Counted from the stretch's first letter, positions 34,777 through 43,698 are shown. The stretch: 64,000 bases of DNA from Pedobacter namyangjuensis (GCF_003313325.1 NZ_QMHQ01000001.1:310001-374000), one strand, 5' to 3'. Numbers and translations are program-made. The notes: a model not told the origin generated them from the letters alone.

Positions 34777-35916
34777 ATGGCGCACAATTTATCTTATTGG
34801 GAAAAACAGAGTTTTTTTACTGCAGACGTTGTAATAATAGGTAGCGGCATTGTGGGTTTAAACGCTGCCATTACATTAAAGCAGAAATCATCAAAGCTTA
34901 GCGTAGTGGTATTAGAACGGGGTTTTTTACCTTCTGGAGCCAGCACAAAAAATGCAGGATTTGCTTGCTTTGGCAGTATTTCTGAATTGATTGAACAAGA
35001 GCAGGTTTGCGGAACTGACGGTTTACATAATTTAATTGGTAAGCGTTGGAATGGTCTTAAGAAGCTTCGTAATTTATTAGGTGATAAAACAATTGGCTTC
35101 GAAAACTACGGCGGTTTCGAATTGTTTAAACCACAAGAACATAATTTAGCAAACGTTTGTGTATCAAAATTGAGCCATTACAACAAGCTTATTGAAGATA
35201 TTGTACAAGAGACAAACGTTTATACCGAGGCTAACCAAAGTATCGATTCTTTTGGTTTTAGAGGCATTGATATTTTACTAAACAATAAGTTAGAATCTCA
35301 GATAAATACCGGAATGATGATGAAGGCTTTAATCGAAAAAGCCCAATCCGTCGGTGTTACGATTTATAACAACTGCCAAGTAAACGAAATTATTGAAGAA
35401 AATAATCGAGTTTTTGTACTAACTAACCAAGGAAAATTCTATGCTAAAAAAGTGCTCATTACTACCAATGCTTTTGTAAATGAGCTTTTACCAAACACAG
35501 CGGTTTTACCAGGCCGTGGACAAGTAGTGGTTACTTCTCCAATTAAAAACCTAAAAATAAAAGGTACTTTCCATTATGATAAAGGCTATTATTATTTTAG
35601 AAATATTGATGATAGAATACTTTTAGGTGGCGGTAGAAATTTGGATTTTAAAACGGAAGAAACAACTGAATTTGGTGAAACTGATTTGGTACAAAAATCA
35701 CTTCATCAACTATTAAAAGAGGTTATTTTACCAAATACTAATTTTACCATAGAACATAAATGGAGTGGTATAATGGCCTTTGGTAAGCAACTAACACCAA
35801 TTATAGAAGAAGCAAAACCAAACATTTTTTGTGCGGTTAGATGCAACGGAATGGGTATTGCCATTGGTAGCCAAACAGGCGAGGAGGCAGGTGATATGGT
35901 TTTCGAGCGTTTGTAA
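34777..35916 (+). CDS. FAD-dependent oxidoreductase (DAO family)
   Basis: A 379-residue protein of the DAO family (related to gamma-glutamylputrescine oxidase and glycine oxidase). The FAD-binding Rossmann motif is ADVVIIGSGIVGLNAAITLKQK, with VVLERGFLPSGASTKNAGFACFGSISEL next (the LPSGAS-x-x-N-x-G FAD loop typical of the family). The C-terminal substrate/FAD part is HKWSGIMAFGKQLTPIIEEAKPNIFCAVRCNGMGIAIGSQTGEEAGDMV. Likely oxidises an amine or imino acid. The ATG at 34777 is preferred over a TTG 9 bases upstream. No partner gene shows a pathway. Confidence 0.87.
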   Translation: MAHNLSYWEKQSFFTADVVIIGSGIVGLNAAITLKQKSSKLSVVVLERGFLPSGASTKNAGFACFGSISELIEQEQVCGTDGLHNLIGKRWNGLKKLRNLLGDKTIGFENYGGFELFKPQEHNLANVCVSKLSHYNKLIEDIVQETNVYTEANQSIDSFGFRGIDILLNNKLESQINTGMMMKALIEKAQSVGVTIYNNCQVNEIIEENNRVFVLTNQGKFYAKKVLITTNAFVNELLPNTAVLPGRGQVVVTSPIKNLKIKGTFHYDKGYYYFRNIDDRILLGGGRNLDFKTEETTEFGETDLVQKSLHQLLKEVILPNTNFTIEHKWSGIMAFGKQLTPIIEEAKPNIFCAVRCNGMGIAIGSQTGEEAGDMVFERL

Positions 35917-35923
35917 AGCCTCA

Positions 35924-36035
35924 GTAATGCTGAATTTATTTCAGCATCTGACCTGCATGAAAATATTACTAGTAAAAAAGTAAATTTGAATAGTAAGTAA
36001 GCGCATTAGGATGCCCAATCAAGCTGAGCATGACG
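35924..36035. repeat. REPIN-like element, copy R3
   Basis: Left half GTAATGCTGAATTTATTTCA with GCATCTGACC forms a REP-type hairpin (TGCTGAA...TTCAGCA). The right end GATGCCCAATCAAGCTGAGC with ATGACG is the exact inverse, bar one base, of the left half of the copy at 38684. It fills nearly the whole gap between the two convergent genes. Confidence 0.65.
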
Positions 36036-36045
36036 ATATCATAAA

Positions 36046-36885
36046 TTACTCAAAAACTATAGTCTTATTACCACTAACAAAAACCCTATCTTCTAAAACT
36101 TGCTCTAAGGCTTTACTCAGCACAGCTTTTTCAATTTCCCTGCCGGCAACTGCCATCTGTTTAGCGTTAAAAGTATGGTTAACATGTATAGTTTGCTGAG
36201 AAATTATTGGTCCTTCATCTAAATTATTGGTCACAAAATGAGCCGTTGCACCTATAATTTTAACGCCTCGTTCAAAAGCTTGTTTGTAAGGACTTGCACC
36301 TATAAAAGCTGGCAAAAAAGAGTGATGAATATTTATAATTTGGTAAGGATATCTAGCATTAAAATCGGGCGAAAGTATTCTCATAAACTTTGCCAACACA
36401 ATGTAATCCAATTTATATTGTACTAAAATACTAGCTATTTCAGTTTCAAAATCAGCTTTGCTTTTATTTTCATGAGAAACAAAATAGAAGGGAAGATCAA
36501 ACTTTTCGGCAAAGGTTTTTAATGTTTCATGATTACCTATTACACACTTAACTTTAGCCCCTAAAGTTTCAAAATAATCCCTAACTAAAATATCTGCTAA
36601 ACAATGAAATTCTTTAGTTACCAAAACGGCAATGTTTTTAGGTGTGGTTGGTGTTACTTTTATTAGGGCATCAAATGGTAAATTGCTTGCTAATTCATCT
36701 TTTAAAAGTGTTTCATTTGCCAATTCTCCGCTACATTCTATTCTGGTAAAAAATTTCTGTGCTTCCTCATCAACAAACTCACGCATAGCAATAATATTTA
36801 ATTGATGTTGCGCTAAAATTCTGGTAATACTACTTACTAAACCAACGCTGTCCTTGCATTGAATTAAAATCAAGAGGTTATTCAT
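36046..36885 (-). CDS. purU: Formyltetrahydrofolate deformylase
   Basis: A 279-residue PurU of usual length, which hydrolyses 10-formyl-tetrahydrofolate to formate and tetrahydrofolate and so supplies formate to PurT and balances the one-carbon pool. An N-terminal ACT domain (about 4-80: ILIQCKDSVGLVSSITRILAQHQLNIIAMREFVDEEAQKFFTRIE) binds a regulatory amino acid. The formyltransferase domain (about 85-279) contains IINIHHSFLPAFIGASPYKQAFERGVKIIGATAHFVTNNLDEGPIISQ with catalytic His and Asp. Divergent from rmuC. Convergent with the FAD oxidoreductase across a REPIN element. Confidence 0.96.
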   Translation of the reverse strand: MNNLLILIQCKDSVGLVSSITRILAQHQLNIIAMREFVDEEAQKFFTRIECSGELANETLLKDELASNLPFDALIKVTPTTPKNIAVLVTKEFHCLADILVRDYFETLGAKVKCVIGNHETLKTFAEKFDLPFYFVSHENKSKADFETEIASILVQYKLDYIVLAKFMRILSPDFNARYPYQIINIHHSFLPAFIGASPYKQAFERGVKIIGATAHFVTNNLDEGPIISQQTIHVNHTFNAKQMAVAGREIEKAVLSKALEQVLEDRVFVSGNKTIVFE

Positions 36886-36939
36886 AAAGTAAATATAATA
36901 CTTGTCATCGCTTTGCGAAATTTGTTAGTTGATATTTAT

Positions 36940-36947
36940 TATTTTTG
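36940..36947 (+). promoter_or_regulatory. -7 box of rmuC
   Basis: TATTTTTG, an exact TAnnTTTG match, 16 bases before the ATG at 36964. The candidate -33 TTTG boxes are 15 or 24 bases away, both slightly out of range. Confidence 0.4.
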
Positions 36948-36963
36948 ATAAAATTTTTAGCAA

Positions 36964-38232
36964 ATGGAAATCGCTGTACTAGTAATTTTATTTATTGTTT
37001 TAATGTTAATTGTTGCGTTGTTGCTACGTAAACCCAAACAACAAGATGATACGGTTAATTATTTAAAGGAAGAAAAATTAAAATTGCAGGATGAATTAAA
37101 TGATTTACGCGAACGTTTTAACGAAGAGCGAAGTCTTTTAATTAAAGCTAATGCATTAACAGATTCCTATAGGGATAAATTAAACGAACAACAAAAAAAC
37201 CTGGAAGATTTACAACAAAAATTTACCTTAGAATTCTCTCTTATTGCTAATAAATTACTGGATGAAAAATCAGCAAAATTTACAGCGCAAAACCAAAGTA
37301 ATTTAGATACTATTATCAATCCGCTAAAAGCTAATATTAAATCTTTTGAAGAAAAGGTAGATAAAGTTTATCAAACCGAAGCAGCAGAGCGAAGCCAACT
37401 GAAAGGTGTTATTTTTCAGTTGATGGATCAAAGCAAGCAAATTCAAACTGATGCAAATAATCTTACAAAAGCTTTAAGAGGCGATAATAAAAAACAAGGT
37501 AATTGGGGCGAAGTGATACTTGAAAGAGTGTTAGAACGATCAGGTCTGATAAAGGATAGCGAATATCGCATTCAAACGAGCTTAAATAATGCCGAAGGCG
37601 TCCGTTTTCAACCAGATGTGATAATTGACCTGCCGGATGAAAAACATTTGATTGTAGACGCTAAAATTAGCTTGGTTGCTTACGAGAGACTAATGAATGC
37701 AGAAACTGAGGAGGAGAAGTTAATAAACCTTAAGCAGCATCTGCTTTCTGTAAAATCTCATATAGATGGCTTAGCTGGTAAAAACTATCAAAACCTATAT
37801 CAAATTAATTCGCCAGATTTTGTTTTGCTTTTTATGCCTATAGAATCTTCTTTTAGCATAACGGTACAAGCTGATAACGAATTATTTAATTATGCCTGGG
37901 ATAGAAAAGTTGTTATTGTTAGTCCGACAACTTTGTTAGCAACTTTGCGAACTATTGCAAGCATTTGGAAAGTTGATAGGCAGAATAAAAACGTATTTGA
38001 AATTGCCGAAGAAGCGGGTGCTTTGTACGATAAATTTGTTGGCTTTTTAGAAGATATGGAAAAGATTGGAAAACATATCGACCATACTCAAAAAGCGCAT
38101 GATGATGCATTTAAAAAACTGCAGTATGGCAACGGAAATTTAATTGGAAAAGTAGAAAAAATTAAAAAACTTGGTGCAAAGACAAAAGCCAATAAACAAA
38201 TTGATGCTAAGTTTTTAGGAGAGGAAGAGTAA
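36964..38232 (+). CDS. rmuC: DNA recombination protein RmuC
   Basis: A 422-residue RmuC-family protein. An N-terminal membrane helix (MEIAVLVILFIVLMLIVALLL) is followed by a coiled coil (about 30-160: LKEEKLKLQDELNDLRERFNEERS...) and the RmuC nuclease-like core (about 165-400) with KQGNWGEVILERVLERSGL, FQPDVIIDLPDEKHLIVDAKISLVAYERLMNAE (the PD-(D/E)xK-type catalytic segment DAK) and FVLLFMPIESSF. It limits recombination at inverted repeats in E. coli, although the exact reaction is not proven. Notable here because a REPIN element follows its stop codon by only 9 bases. Confidence 0.93.
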   Translation: MEIAVLVILFIVLMLIVALLLRKPKQQDDTVNYLKEEKLKLQDELNDLRERFNEERSLLIKANALTDSYRDKLNEQQKNLEDLQQKFTLEFSLIANKLLDEKSAKFTAQNQSNLDTIINPLKANIKSFEEKVDKVYQTEAAERSQLKGVIFQLMDQSKQIQTDANNLTKALRGDNKKQGNWGEVILERVLERSGLIKDSEYRIQTSLNNAEGVRFQPDVIIDLPDEKHLIVDAKISLVAYERLMNAETEEEKLINLKQHLLSVKSHIDGLAGKNYQNLYQINSPDFVLLFMPIESSFSITVQADNELFNYAWDRKVVIVSPTTLLATLRTIASIWKVDRQNKNVFEIAEEAGALYDKFVGFLEDMEKIGKHIDHTQKAHDDAFKKLQYGNGNLIGKVEKIKKLGAKTKANKQIDAKFLGEEE

Positions 38233-38241
38233 GACGTGCGT

Positions 38242-38337
38242 CCGTCACGCTCAGCTAGACTGGCATCTTAATGCTATAATAAGGTTTATAATAATCTTTT
38301 TATAGCTTTAAGATTCCCATTTTCATGGGAATGACGG
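38242..38337. repeat. REPIN-like element, copy R4, left flank of GIY-YIG
   Basis: Bounded by inverted ends CCGTCA/TGACGG. Left half CGTCACGCTCAGCTAGACTG, middle TAATGCTATAATAAGGT, right half ATTCCCATTTTCATGGGAAT (a perfect 8-bp hairpin) then GACGG. It is about 85-90% identical by eye to copy R5 in the same orientation. Confidence 0.75.
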
Positions 38338-38345
38338 AGCAAAGC

Positions 38346-38639
38346 TTATAAATCCTCACTAAATAAATCTTCCCAATTCGGATTATCTTTTTCTATCAAT
38401 TTAATTTTCCAATCCCTATTCCACTTTTTTAATCTCTTTTCAATTCCTATAGCTTCATCTATTGTTGAATACATTTCAAAATAAACTAACTTATAACAAT
38501 TGTATTTAGCCGTAAATGATTCTGGATAGATTTTATCTCTATGCTCGATTATTCTAGCATATAAATCTGATGTAACGCCGATGTATAAAACTGTGTTAAA
38601 AACATTTGTTAAAATATAAACACAGCCACCTCTTTCCAT
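38346..38639 (-). CDS. Stand-alone GIY-YIG nuclease-domain protein
   Basis: A 97-residue protein that is a complete single GIY-YIG (URI/COG2827-type) domain. The motifs are VYILTNVFNTVLYIGVT (residues 7-23, VYI for GIY and YIG), the catalytic Arg R29 in DLYARIIEHR, the Asn/Lys-rich strand KYNCYKLVYFE and the metal-binding Glu E67 in GIEKRLKKWNR. All catalytic positions appear intact, so it could cut DNA. The gene sits between two direct, nearly identical REPIN elements 8 bases beyond its stop and 45 bases before its start. Such solo GIY-YIG genes are multicopy in many Bacteroidota; their role is unknown and mobility is a reasonable guess. Confidence 0.9.
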   Translation of the reverse strand: MERGGCVYILTNVFNTVLYIGVTSDLYARIIEHRDKIYPESFTAKYNCYKLVYFEMYSTIDEAIGIEKRLKKWNRDWKIKLIEKDNPNWEDLFSEDL

Positions 38640-38683
38640 GGTGCAAAAAATTTTTGTTTTATTGACAACTTAAATAGAGATTT

Positions 38684-38778
38684 CGTCATGCTCAGCTTGA
38701 CTGGGCATCGTAATGCTATAGTAAGGTAAATAAAAATCTTTTTATCGCTTTAAGATTCCCATTTTCATGGGAATGACG
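38684..38778. repeat. REPIN-like element, copy R5, right flank of GIY-YIG
   Basis: Bounded by CGTCAT/ATGACG. Left half CGTCATGCTCAGCTTGACTG with GGCATC, middle TAATGCTATAGTAAGGT, right half ATTCCCATTTTCATGGGAAT. It is a direct repeat of R4. Confidence 0.75.
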
Positions 38779-38792
38779 GAATGACAAAAAAT

Positions 38793-39833
38793 TTATCCCT
38801 TAAATGCATTCCAGCCTTGTGCTTTTAGCTCATGCGAAACATTAGATTTTGAAATCATGTTACAACCAGAATTTTTATCGGTGATATGACCAATAATGCT
38901 AATATCTACATCATTCTTAAGTTTTTCATAATCACTTTGTTTAATGGTAAATAAAAGTTCGTAATCTTCTCCTCCATTTAATGCACAAACAGTTGGATCT
39001 AGCCCCAATTCCCTTGCTGTATCATAAGTCATTGGATCGATAGGAATTTTTTCTTCGTACAACGTGCATCCTTTTTCAGATTGCGTACAGATGTGCAGAA
39101 TTTCAGATGCTAAACCATCAGAAACATCGATCATAGATGTAGGTTTAATCTTCATCTGAGCTAATAGATCAACAATATCTCTTCTTCCCTCTGGTTTCAA
39201 CTGACGCTCTATAATGTAATCTTTACCTTCTAAATCTGGTTGTAATTGTGGGTTTTCTAAAAAGATTTGCTTCTCTCTTTCTAAAATTTGCAAGCCAACA
39301 TAAGCTCCACCTAAATCTCCAGAAACGCAGATTAAATCTCCTTCTCCAGCACCATTTCTATAGGTAACTTCTTCCGCTTTTGCATAACCAATACTAGTAA
39401 CAGAAATTACCAAACCTTGCTTGCTAGATGATGTATCGCCACCAATTAAATCGATATTAAATTTATTGCAAGCCAACTCAATTCCTTTGTAAATTTCTTC
39501 TACCGCTTCTAACGGAAACTTGCTCGACAAACCTAAGGAAACCGTAATCTGGGTTGCCATACCATTCATGGCATAAATATCACTCAAATTTACTTGCACA
39601 GCCTTGTAACCTAAGTGCATTAGGGGTACATAAGCCAAATCAAAATGCACACCTTCCAATAATAAATCGGTAGAGATTAACATTTGTTTATCCTTCGATT
39701 CTAAAACAGCAGCATCATCTCCAATACCTTTTATACTAGTTTCATGCTGTATTTTAAAATTACTTGTTAAGTGTTTTATTAGGCCAAACTCTCCTAATTC
39801 TGCTATATCTGTGCGTTCTTTATTTTCAAACAT
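38793..39833 (-). CDS. thiL: Thiamine-monophosphate kinase
   Basis: A 346-residue ThiL, which phosphorylates thiamine phosphate to thiamine diphosphate. It belongs to the PurM/AIR-synthase-like ATP-binding fold: KGIGDDAAVLESKDKQMLISTDLLLEGVHFDL (Mg-ATP site with GDDAA and the STD), YKAVQVNLSDIYAMNGMATQITVSLGL, NIDLIGGDTSSSKQGLVISVTSIG (GGDT), MIDVSDGLASEILHI (DVSDGL) and NGGEDYELLFTI. Length is normal (E. coli 325). No other thiamine genes adjoin; it stands alone between REPIN elements at both ends. Confidence 0.95.
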   Translation of the reverse strand: MFENKERTDIAELGEFGLIKHLTSNFKIQHETSIKGIGDDAAVLESKDKQMLISTDLLLEGVHFDLAYVPLMHLGYKAVQVNLSDIYAMNGMATQITVSLGLSSKFPLEAVEEIYKGIELACNKFNIDLIGGDTSSSKQGLVISVTSIGYAKAEEVTYRNGAGEGDLICVSGDLGGAYVGLQILEREKQIFLENPQLQPDLEGKDYIIERQLKPEGRRDIVDLLAQMKIKPTSMIDVSDGLASEILHICTQSEKGCTLYEEKIPIDPMTYDTARELGLDPTVCALNGGEDYELLFTIKQSDYEKLKNDVDISIIGHITDKNSGCNMISKSNVSHELKAQGWNAFKG

Positions 39834-39846
39834 ATTTTTTTTTGTT

Positions 39847-39906
39847 TTGTCATTCAGAGCGTAGCGAAGAATCTACAAATAGATTCCTCCAAAGTCGGAA
39901 AGACAA
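39847..39906. repeat. REPIN-like element, copy R6
   Basis: Ends TTGTCATTC and GAAAGACAA are inverted with one mismatch. The centre GAATCTACAAATAGATTC is a hairpin. The right half AGATTCCTCCAAAGTCGGAA is the inverse of the left half of R2 with one mismatch. Confidence 0.65.
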
Positions 39907-39916
39907 TTATAATTAT

Positions 39917-40909
39917 TTACAAACCTAAGCTTGCCGATATCTCCAACATTCTTTCAATTGGTTTACGTGCTTCTGTAATAATGTGTTCTGGTACAGTAAC
40001 TTCAGGAAGTCCATTTTTTAAACATAAATACAACTTCTCCAAAGTATTACGCTTCATATATGGGCAATCATTACAAGCACAACTATTATTCGGCGGTGCC
40101 GGAATAAATGTTTTTGTCGGACAAGCTTTCTCCATTTGGTGGATGATGCCACTTTCTGTAGCTACAATAAATTCTTGTGCGTCGTTATTGATAGCATATT
40201 TTAACAATCCAGTTGTACTTCCAATATAATCGGCCATTGCCAAAACAGCTTCTTCACATTCTGGATGTGCAATAAATTTGGCATTTGGATGGCGCTCTTT
40301 AAGCTTGGTAATTTTCTCTCTAGAGAATATTTCGTGTACCATACAGGCACCATTCCACAGCACTAAATCTCTTCCTGTTTTTTTAGCAACCCAGGCGCCT
40401 AAATTCTTATCCGGACCAAAAATTATCTTCTGCTCTTTAGGTAAACTTTCTACAATTTGAACAGCATTTGTAGAGGTACAAACAATATCACTTAATGCCT
40501 TTAATTCTGCAGTACAGTTTACATAAGTGATAACTAAATGATCTGGATATTTTTCCTTAAACTTTTTAAACAAATGCGGTGGACAACTATCAGCCAGTGA
40601 ACACCCAGCTTTTAAATCGGGCAACAAAACAGTTTTATTAGGCGATAAAATCTTTGCAGTTTCTGCCATAAAATGCACACCAGCAAAAACAATTATGTCG
40701 GCATCGGTTTTGGCAGCCTCTTGAGATAAGCCTAAGCTATCTCCAATGTAATCTGCAATATCTTGTATATCAGGTTCTTGGTAATAATGCGCTAATATTA
40801 CAGCATTTTTCTCCTTTTTTAGTTTTTCAATTTCATCAAAAAGATCTAAGGTCGGATCAATCGCTTCATCAACAAAACCTTTTTTATTTAATTCTTCTAC
40901 AATATCCAT
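39917..40909 (-). CDS. nadA: Quinolinate synthase A
   Basis: A 330-residue 4Fe-4S enzyme that condenses iminoaspartate with dihydroxyacetone phosphate to quinolinate, in the de novo NAD pathway. Family features: [31 protein letters not shown] (start of the first domain), [16 protein letters not shown] (first cluster Cys, C103 by homology), [24 protein letters not shown] (second Cys) and [18 protein letters not shown] (third Cys region). GDSLGLSQ and the STTG loop bind substrate. It is divergent from nadB, the enzyme supplying its substrate, across a 452-base gap. nadC is not in the window. Confidence 0.97.
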   Translation of the reverse strand: MDIVEELNKKGFVDEAIDPTLDLFDEIEKLKKEKNAVILAHYYQEPDIQDIADYIGDSLGLSQEAAKTDADIIVFAGVHFMAETAKILSPNKTVLLPDLKAGCSLADSCPPHLFKKFKEKYPDHLVITYVNCTAELKALSDIVCTSTNAVQIVESLPKEQKIIFGPDKNLGAWVAKKTGRDLVLWNGACMVHEIFSREKITKLKERHPNAKFIAHPECEEAVLAMADYIGSTTGLLKYAINNDAQEFIVATESGIIHQMEKACPTKTFIPAPPNNSCACNDCPYMKRNTLEKLYLCLKNGLPEVTVPEHIITEARKPIERMLEISASLGL

Positions 40910-41361
40910 TTTAAGTGAATTGATGTTTTTCTGGGCTTTAAAACTTTTGTAAAGATACGGGCTTTCAACACTACAATAAATTATAATTATTTAATTTAAA
41001 AAGAATCTTATTGTTTATTAGTGTGTTGGTATTGTTTATAAGTTCTTTAATTAAATAGTCGATTTTAAGTTATCACATACTTACCAACATTTATATTGAT
41101 TTTTAAACTAAAACTTCGACTGATTTTCAGTGTTATACTATTTCGTCTACAAAATTATCAATAGTAAAATGTTTATTGTTAGTTGGTGTGCAAAAAGTTA
41201 ATAAACGACATGAACTTGCTTAAAAATTCTTGAAAAGATTGTGTCAAATTACCTTTTTAGCTTAGATTTAAACATTCAATAATAGTTGTTAGTTTTATTT
41301 CTACATAGAACTAACATAAATGCAGAGGTTGTTAACAAGTTGTTGGTTTTAGGTTAATTTA
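40910..41361. other. 452-base divergent control region of nadA and nadB
   Basis: AT-rich with no convincing coding frame. A perfect 7-bp inverted repeat, GTTAGTT (41288-41294) and AACTAAC (41309-41315), lies 47 bases before the nadB ATG and could be an operator. TATCTTTA on the minus strand near 40950 is a weak -7 candidate for nadA. No riboswitch-like fold is recognised. Confidence 0.45.
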
Positions 41362-42948
41362 ATGAGAAAAGTTGATTTTCTAGTAATTGGTTCGGGTATT
41401 GCAGGTTTAAGTTTTGCACTAAAAGCAGCCCAACATGGTAAGGTTCTTATAGTTACAAAATCTAACGAAGACGAATCCAATACAAAGTATGCCCAAGGTG
41501 GTGTTGCTGTAGTTGTAGATGAATCTGATTCCTTCGAAAAACATATTGAAGATACGTTAATTGCCGGAGATGGCTTGTGTGATGAGAAGATTGTGGAAAT
41601 TGTAGTAAAAGAAGGTCCGCAACGCATACAAGAGATTATAGATTACGGGATTAACTTTGATAAAAATAACGCTGGTGTATTTGATTTAGCCAAGGAAGGA
41701 GGCCATTCAGAACATCGAGTACTACACTATAAAGATGTAACTGGCTATGAGATTGAAAGTGTTTTATTAAAGCAAATACACGAAAATAGTAACATTGAGA
41801 TATTAACACACTACTTCTGTTTAGAGCTAATTACCCAACATCACCTTGGTAAGCATGTTAATAAAAGTAGCGAAGATATTAACTGTTACGGTATATATGC
41901 CTTTAACACAGAGCTTAATGATGTGGAAAAGATATTGGCGAATGTTACCGTAATGGCAAGCGGTGGTGCCGGTCATGTTTATTCTAATACTACAAATCCG
42001 GTAATTGCCACAGGCGATGGAATGGCGATGGTTTATAGAGCGAAGGGAAAAATAAGAAATATGGAGTTTATCCAGTTTCACCCAACAGCCTTGTATAATC
42101 CCGGCGAATATCCTTCTTTTTTAATATCTGAAGCGGTTAGAGGTTTTGGAGGTGTGTTAAGGAGAAAAAATGGCGATGAGTTTATGTACGAATATGATAA
42201 ACGTGGTTCATTAGCTCCTCGTGATATTGTAGCCCGTGCAGTGGATAATGAGATGAAAAAATCTGGAGATGATTTTGTTTATCTTGATATTACCATGCGT
42301 AAAAAGGCAGATATTTTAAAACATTTTCCTAATATTTATGCTAAGTGTTTGTCCATCGGCATTGATATGACCAAAGATTTTATTCCTGTTACACCGGCAT
42401 CCCACTATATGTGTGGTGGTATTTTGGTTGATGAATATGGAAAGTCATCTATTAAAAATTTATACGCTTGCGGCGAAGTCTCTTCCACTGGATTGCATGG
42501 TGCAAATAGGTTAGCTTCAAATTCCTTGTTAGAAGCTACGGTTTTTGCACATCGAATTTATTTATCAGCTTTAGAAAATTACAAGAATAATGTAATACCA
42601 GATGAAATTCCGGAATGGAATGATGAAGGGGTTGTACAGTCTAACGAGGAGATTTTAGTAACGCATAATCTACGCGAAACGCAAAAGATTATGAGCGATT
42701 ATGTTGGTATAGTTCGTTCTGATTTTAGGTTGGATAGAGCTATGCGACGTTTATATTTATTGTTTGAAGAAACCGAAGAGTTCTACAAAAAAAATAGAGT
42801 TTCTGTTAAACTATGTGAGTTGAGAAATGTAATTCAAGTGGCTTATATGATTATTAAATCGGCTAAAGCCAGAAAAGAAAGTAGAGGACTACATTACACT
42901 ACAGATTACCCAGAGCATGCAAAGGAATTAATAGATACAATTATTTAA
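41362..42948 (+). CDS. nadB: L-aspartate oxidase
   Basis: A 528-residue FAD enzyme that oxidises L-aspartate to iminoaspartate for NadA. It belongs to the fumarate-reductase/succinate-dehydrogenase flavoprotein fold: FLVIGSGIAGLSFALKAAQHGKVLIVTK (FAD), DESNTKYAQGGVAVV, EHRVLHYKDVTGYEIE, ASGGAGHVYSNTTNPVIATGDGMAM, MEFIQFHPTAL, ASHYMCGGILVDEYGKSS (active-site His/Cys loop), YACGEVSSTGLHGANRLASNSLLEA. The C-terminal helical domain (about 430-528) is present. Divergent from nadA, so both genes of the first two steps can be controlled from one region. Confidence 0.97.
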   Translation: MRKVDFLVIGSGIAGLSFALKAAQHGKVLIVTKSNEDESNTKYAQGGVAVVVDESDSFEKHIEDTLIAGDGLCDEKIVEIVVKEGPQRIQEIIDYGINFDKNNAGVFDLAKEGGHSEHRVLHYKDVTGYEIESVLLKQIHENSNIEILTHYFCLELITQHHLGKHVNKSSEDINCYGIYAFNTELNDVEKILANVTVMASGGAGHVYSNTTNPVIATGDGMAMVYRAKGKIRNMEFIQFHPTALYNPGEYPSFLISEAVRGFGGVLRRKNGDEFMYEYDKRGSLAPRDIVARAVDNEMKKSGDDFVYLDITMRKKADILKHFPNIYAKCLSIGIDMTKDFIPVTPASHYMCGGILVDEYGKSSIKNLYACGEVSSTGLHGANRLASNSLLEATVFAHRIYLSALENYKNNVIPDEIPEWNDEGVVQSNEEILVTHNLRETQKIMSDYVGIVRSDFRLDRAMRRLYLLFEETEEFYKKNRVSVKLCELRNVIQVAYMIIKSAKARKESRGLHYTTDYPEHAKELIDTII

Positions 42949-42991
42949 GGTCGGTCTAATATCTAAATACTAACCACTATATAATAAAAAA

Positions 42992-43504
42992 ATGCCAGTA
43001 ATATTACCAGTAAAAGGAGTTAATCCTACTTTCGGAGAAGAATGTTTTATAGCACCTAACGCAACTATTGTTGGTGATGTTGTTGTTGGAAATAATTGCT
43101 CTATTTGGTTTAATGCAGTGGTTAGGGGAGATGTAAACAGTATTACCATTGGTAATGAAAGTAATATACAAGACGGTGCTGTAATTCATGCCACCTACTT
43201 AAAAGCTGCAACTTATATTGGTAATAGGGTGTCAGTAGGTCACAATGCAATTGTACACGGTTGCGAAGTAAAAGACAATGTATTAATTGGTATGGGCGCT
43301 ATTGTTATGGATAATGCTATTATACAAGAGTACTGCATTATAGCCGCCGGATCTGTAGTTTTGGAAAACACCATTTGCGAATCTGGTTATATTTATGCGG
43401 GTACGCCAGCAAAAAAAATAAAGCCCATTACTGATGAGCAAAGGGCTTTATTAAATAAATTACCAGATAATTATATCATGTATGCTGGGTGGTTTTCGCA
43501 ATAG
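42992..43504 (+). CDS. Gamma-carbonic anhydrase family protein
   Basis: A 170-residue left-handed beta-helix protein of the gamma-CA/YrdA/PaaY type. The hexapeptide turns run from ECFIAPNATIVGDVVVGNNCSIWFNAVVRGDVNSITIGNESNIQDGAVIHATY to ATYIGNRVSVGHNAIVHGCEVKDNVLIGMGAIVMDNAI. Three His residues (in IHAT, SVGHNAIVHG) are the zinc ligands. The active carbonic anhydrase also needs particular Gln/Asn/Glu residues; whether this one is active is not clear. 43 bases downstream of nadB on the same strand, so probably co-transcribed, without an obvious metabolic link. Confidence 0.93.
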   Translation: MPVILPVKGVNPTFGEECFIAPNATIVGDVVVGNNCSIWFNAVVRGDVNSITIGNESNIQDGAVIHATYLKAATYIGNRVSVGHNAIVHGCEVKDNVLIGMGAIVMDNAIIQEYCIIAAGSVVLENTICESGYIYAGTPAKKIKPITDEQRALLNKLPDNYIMYAGWFSQ

Positions 43505-43698
43505 TTCTTGTAAAAAACAGATAAGTTAGTACAATAATGCTTCCCATAAAAGGGAATACAAAAGCTACTAATGTTAAGAATAGCTTTGCTAAACATTGTT
43601 ATTTTGATTTGTAAATAGTTAATTTTGAGATAATTATTAAAATAATATTCAAAAGAAGCATTAATTCGATGAAGTAACTTGATACTAAAAATTCCATG

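Noticed and set aside
33812..39906. Repeated elements considered as a CRISPR array
   Set aside because: Copies are separated by genes, occur in both orientations, are internally palindromic with two half-sites, and there are no regular spacers or cas genes.
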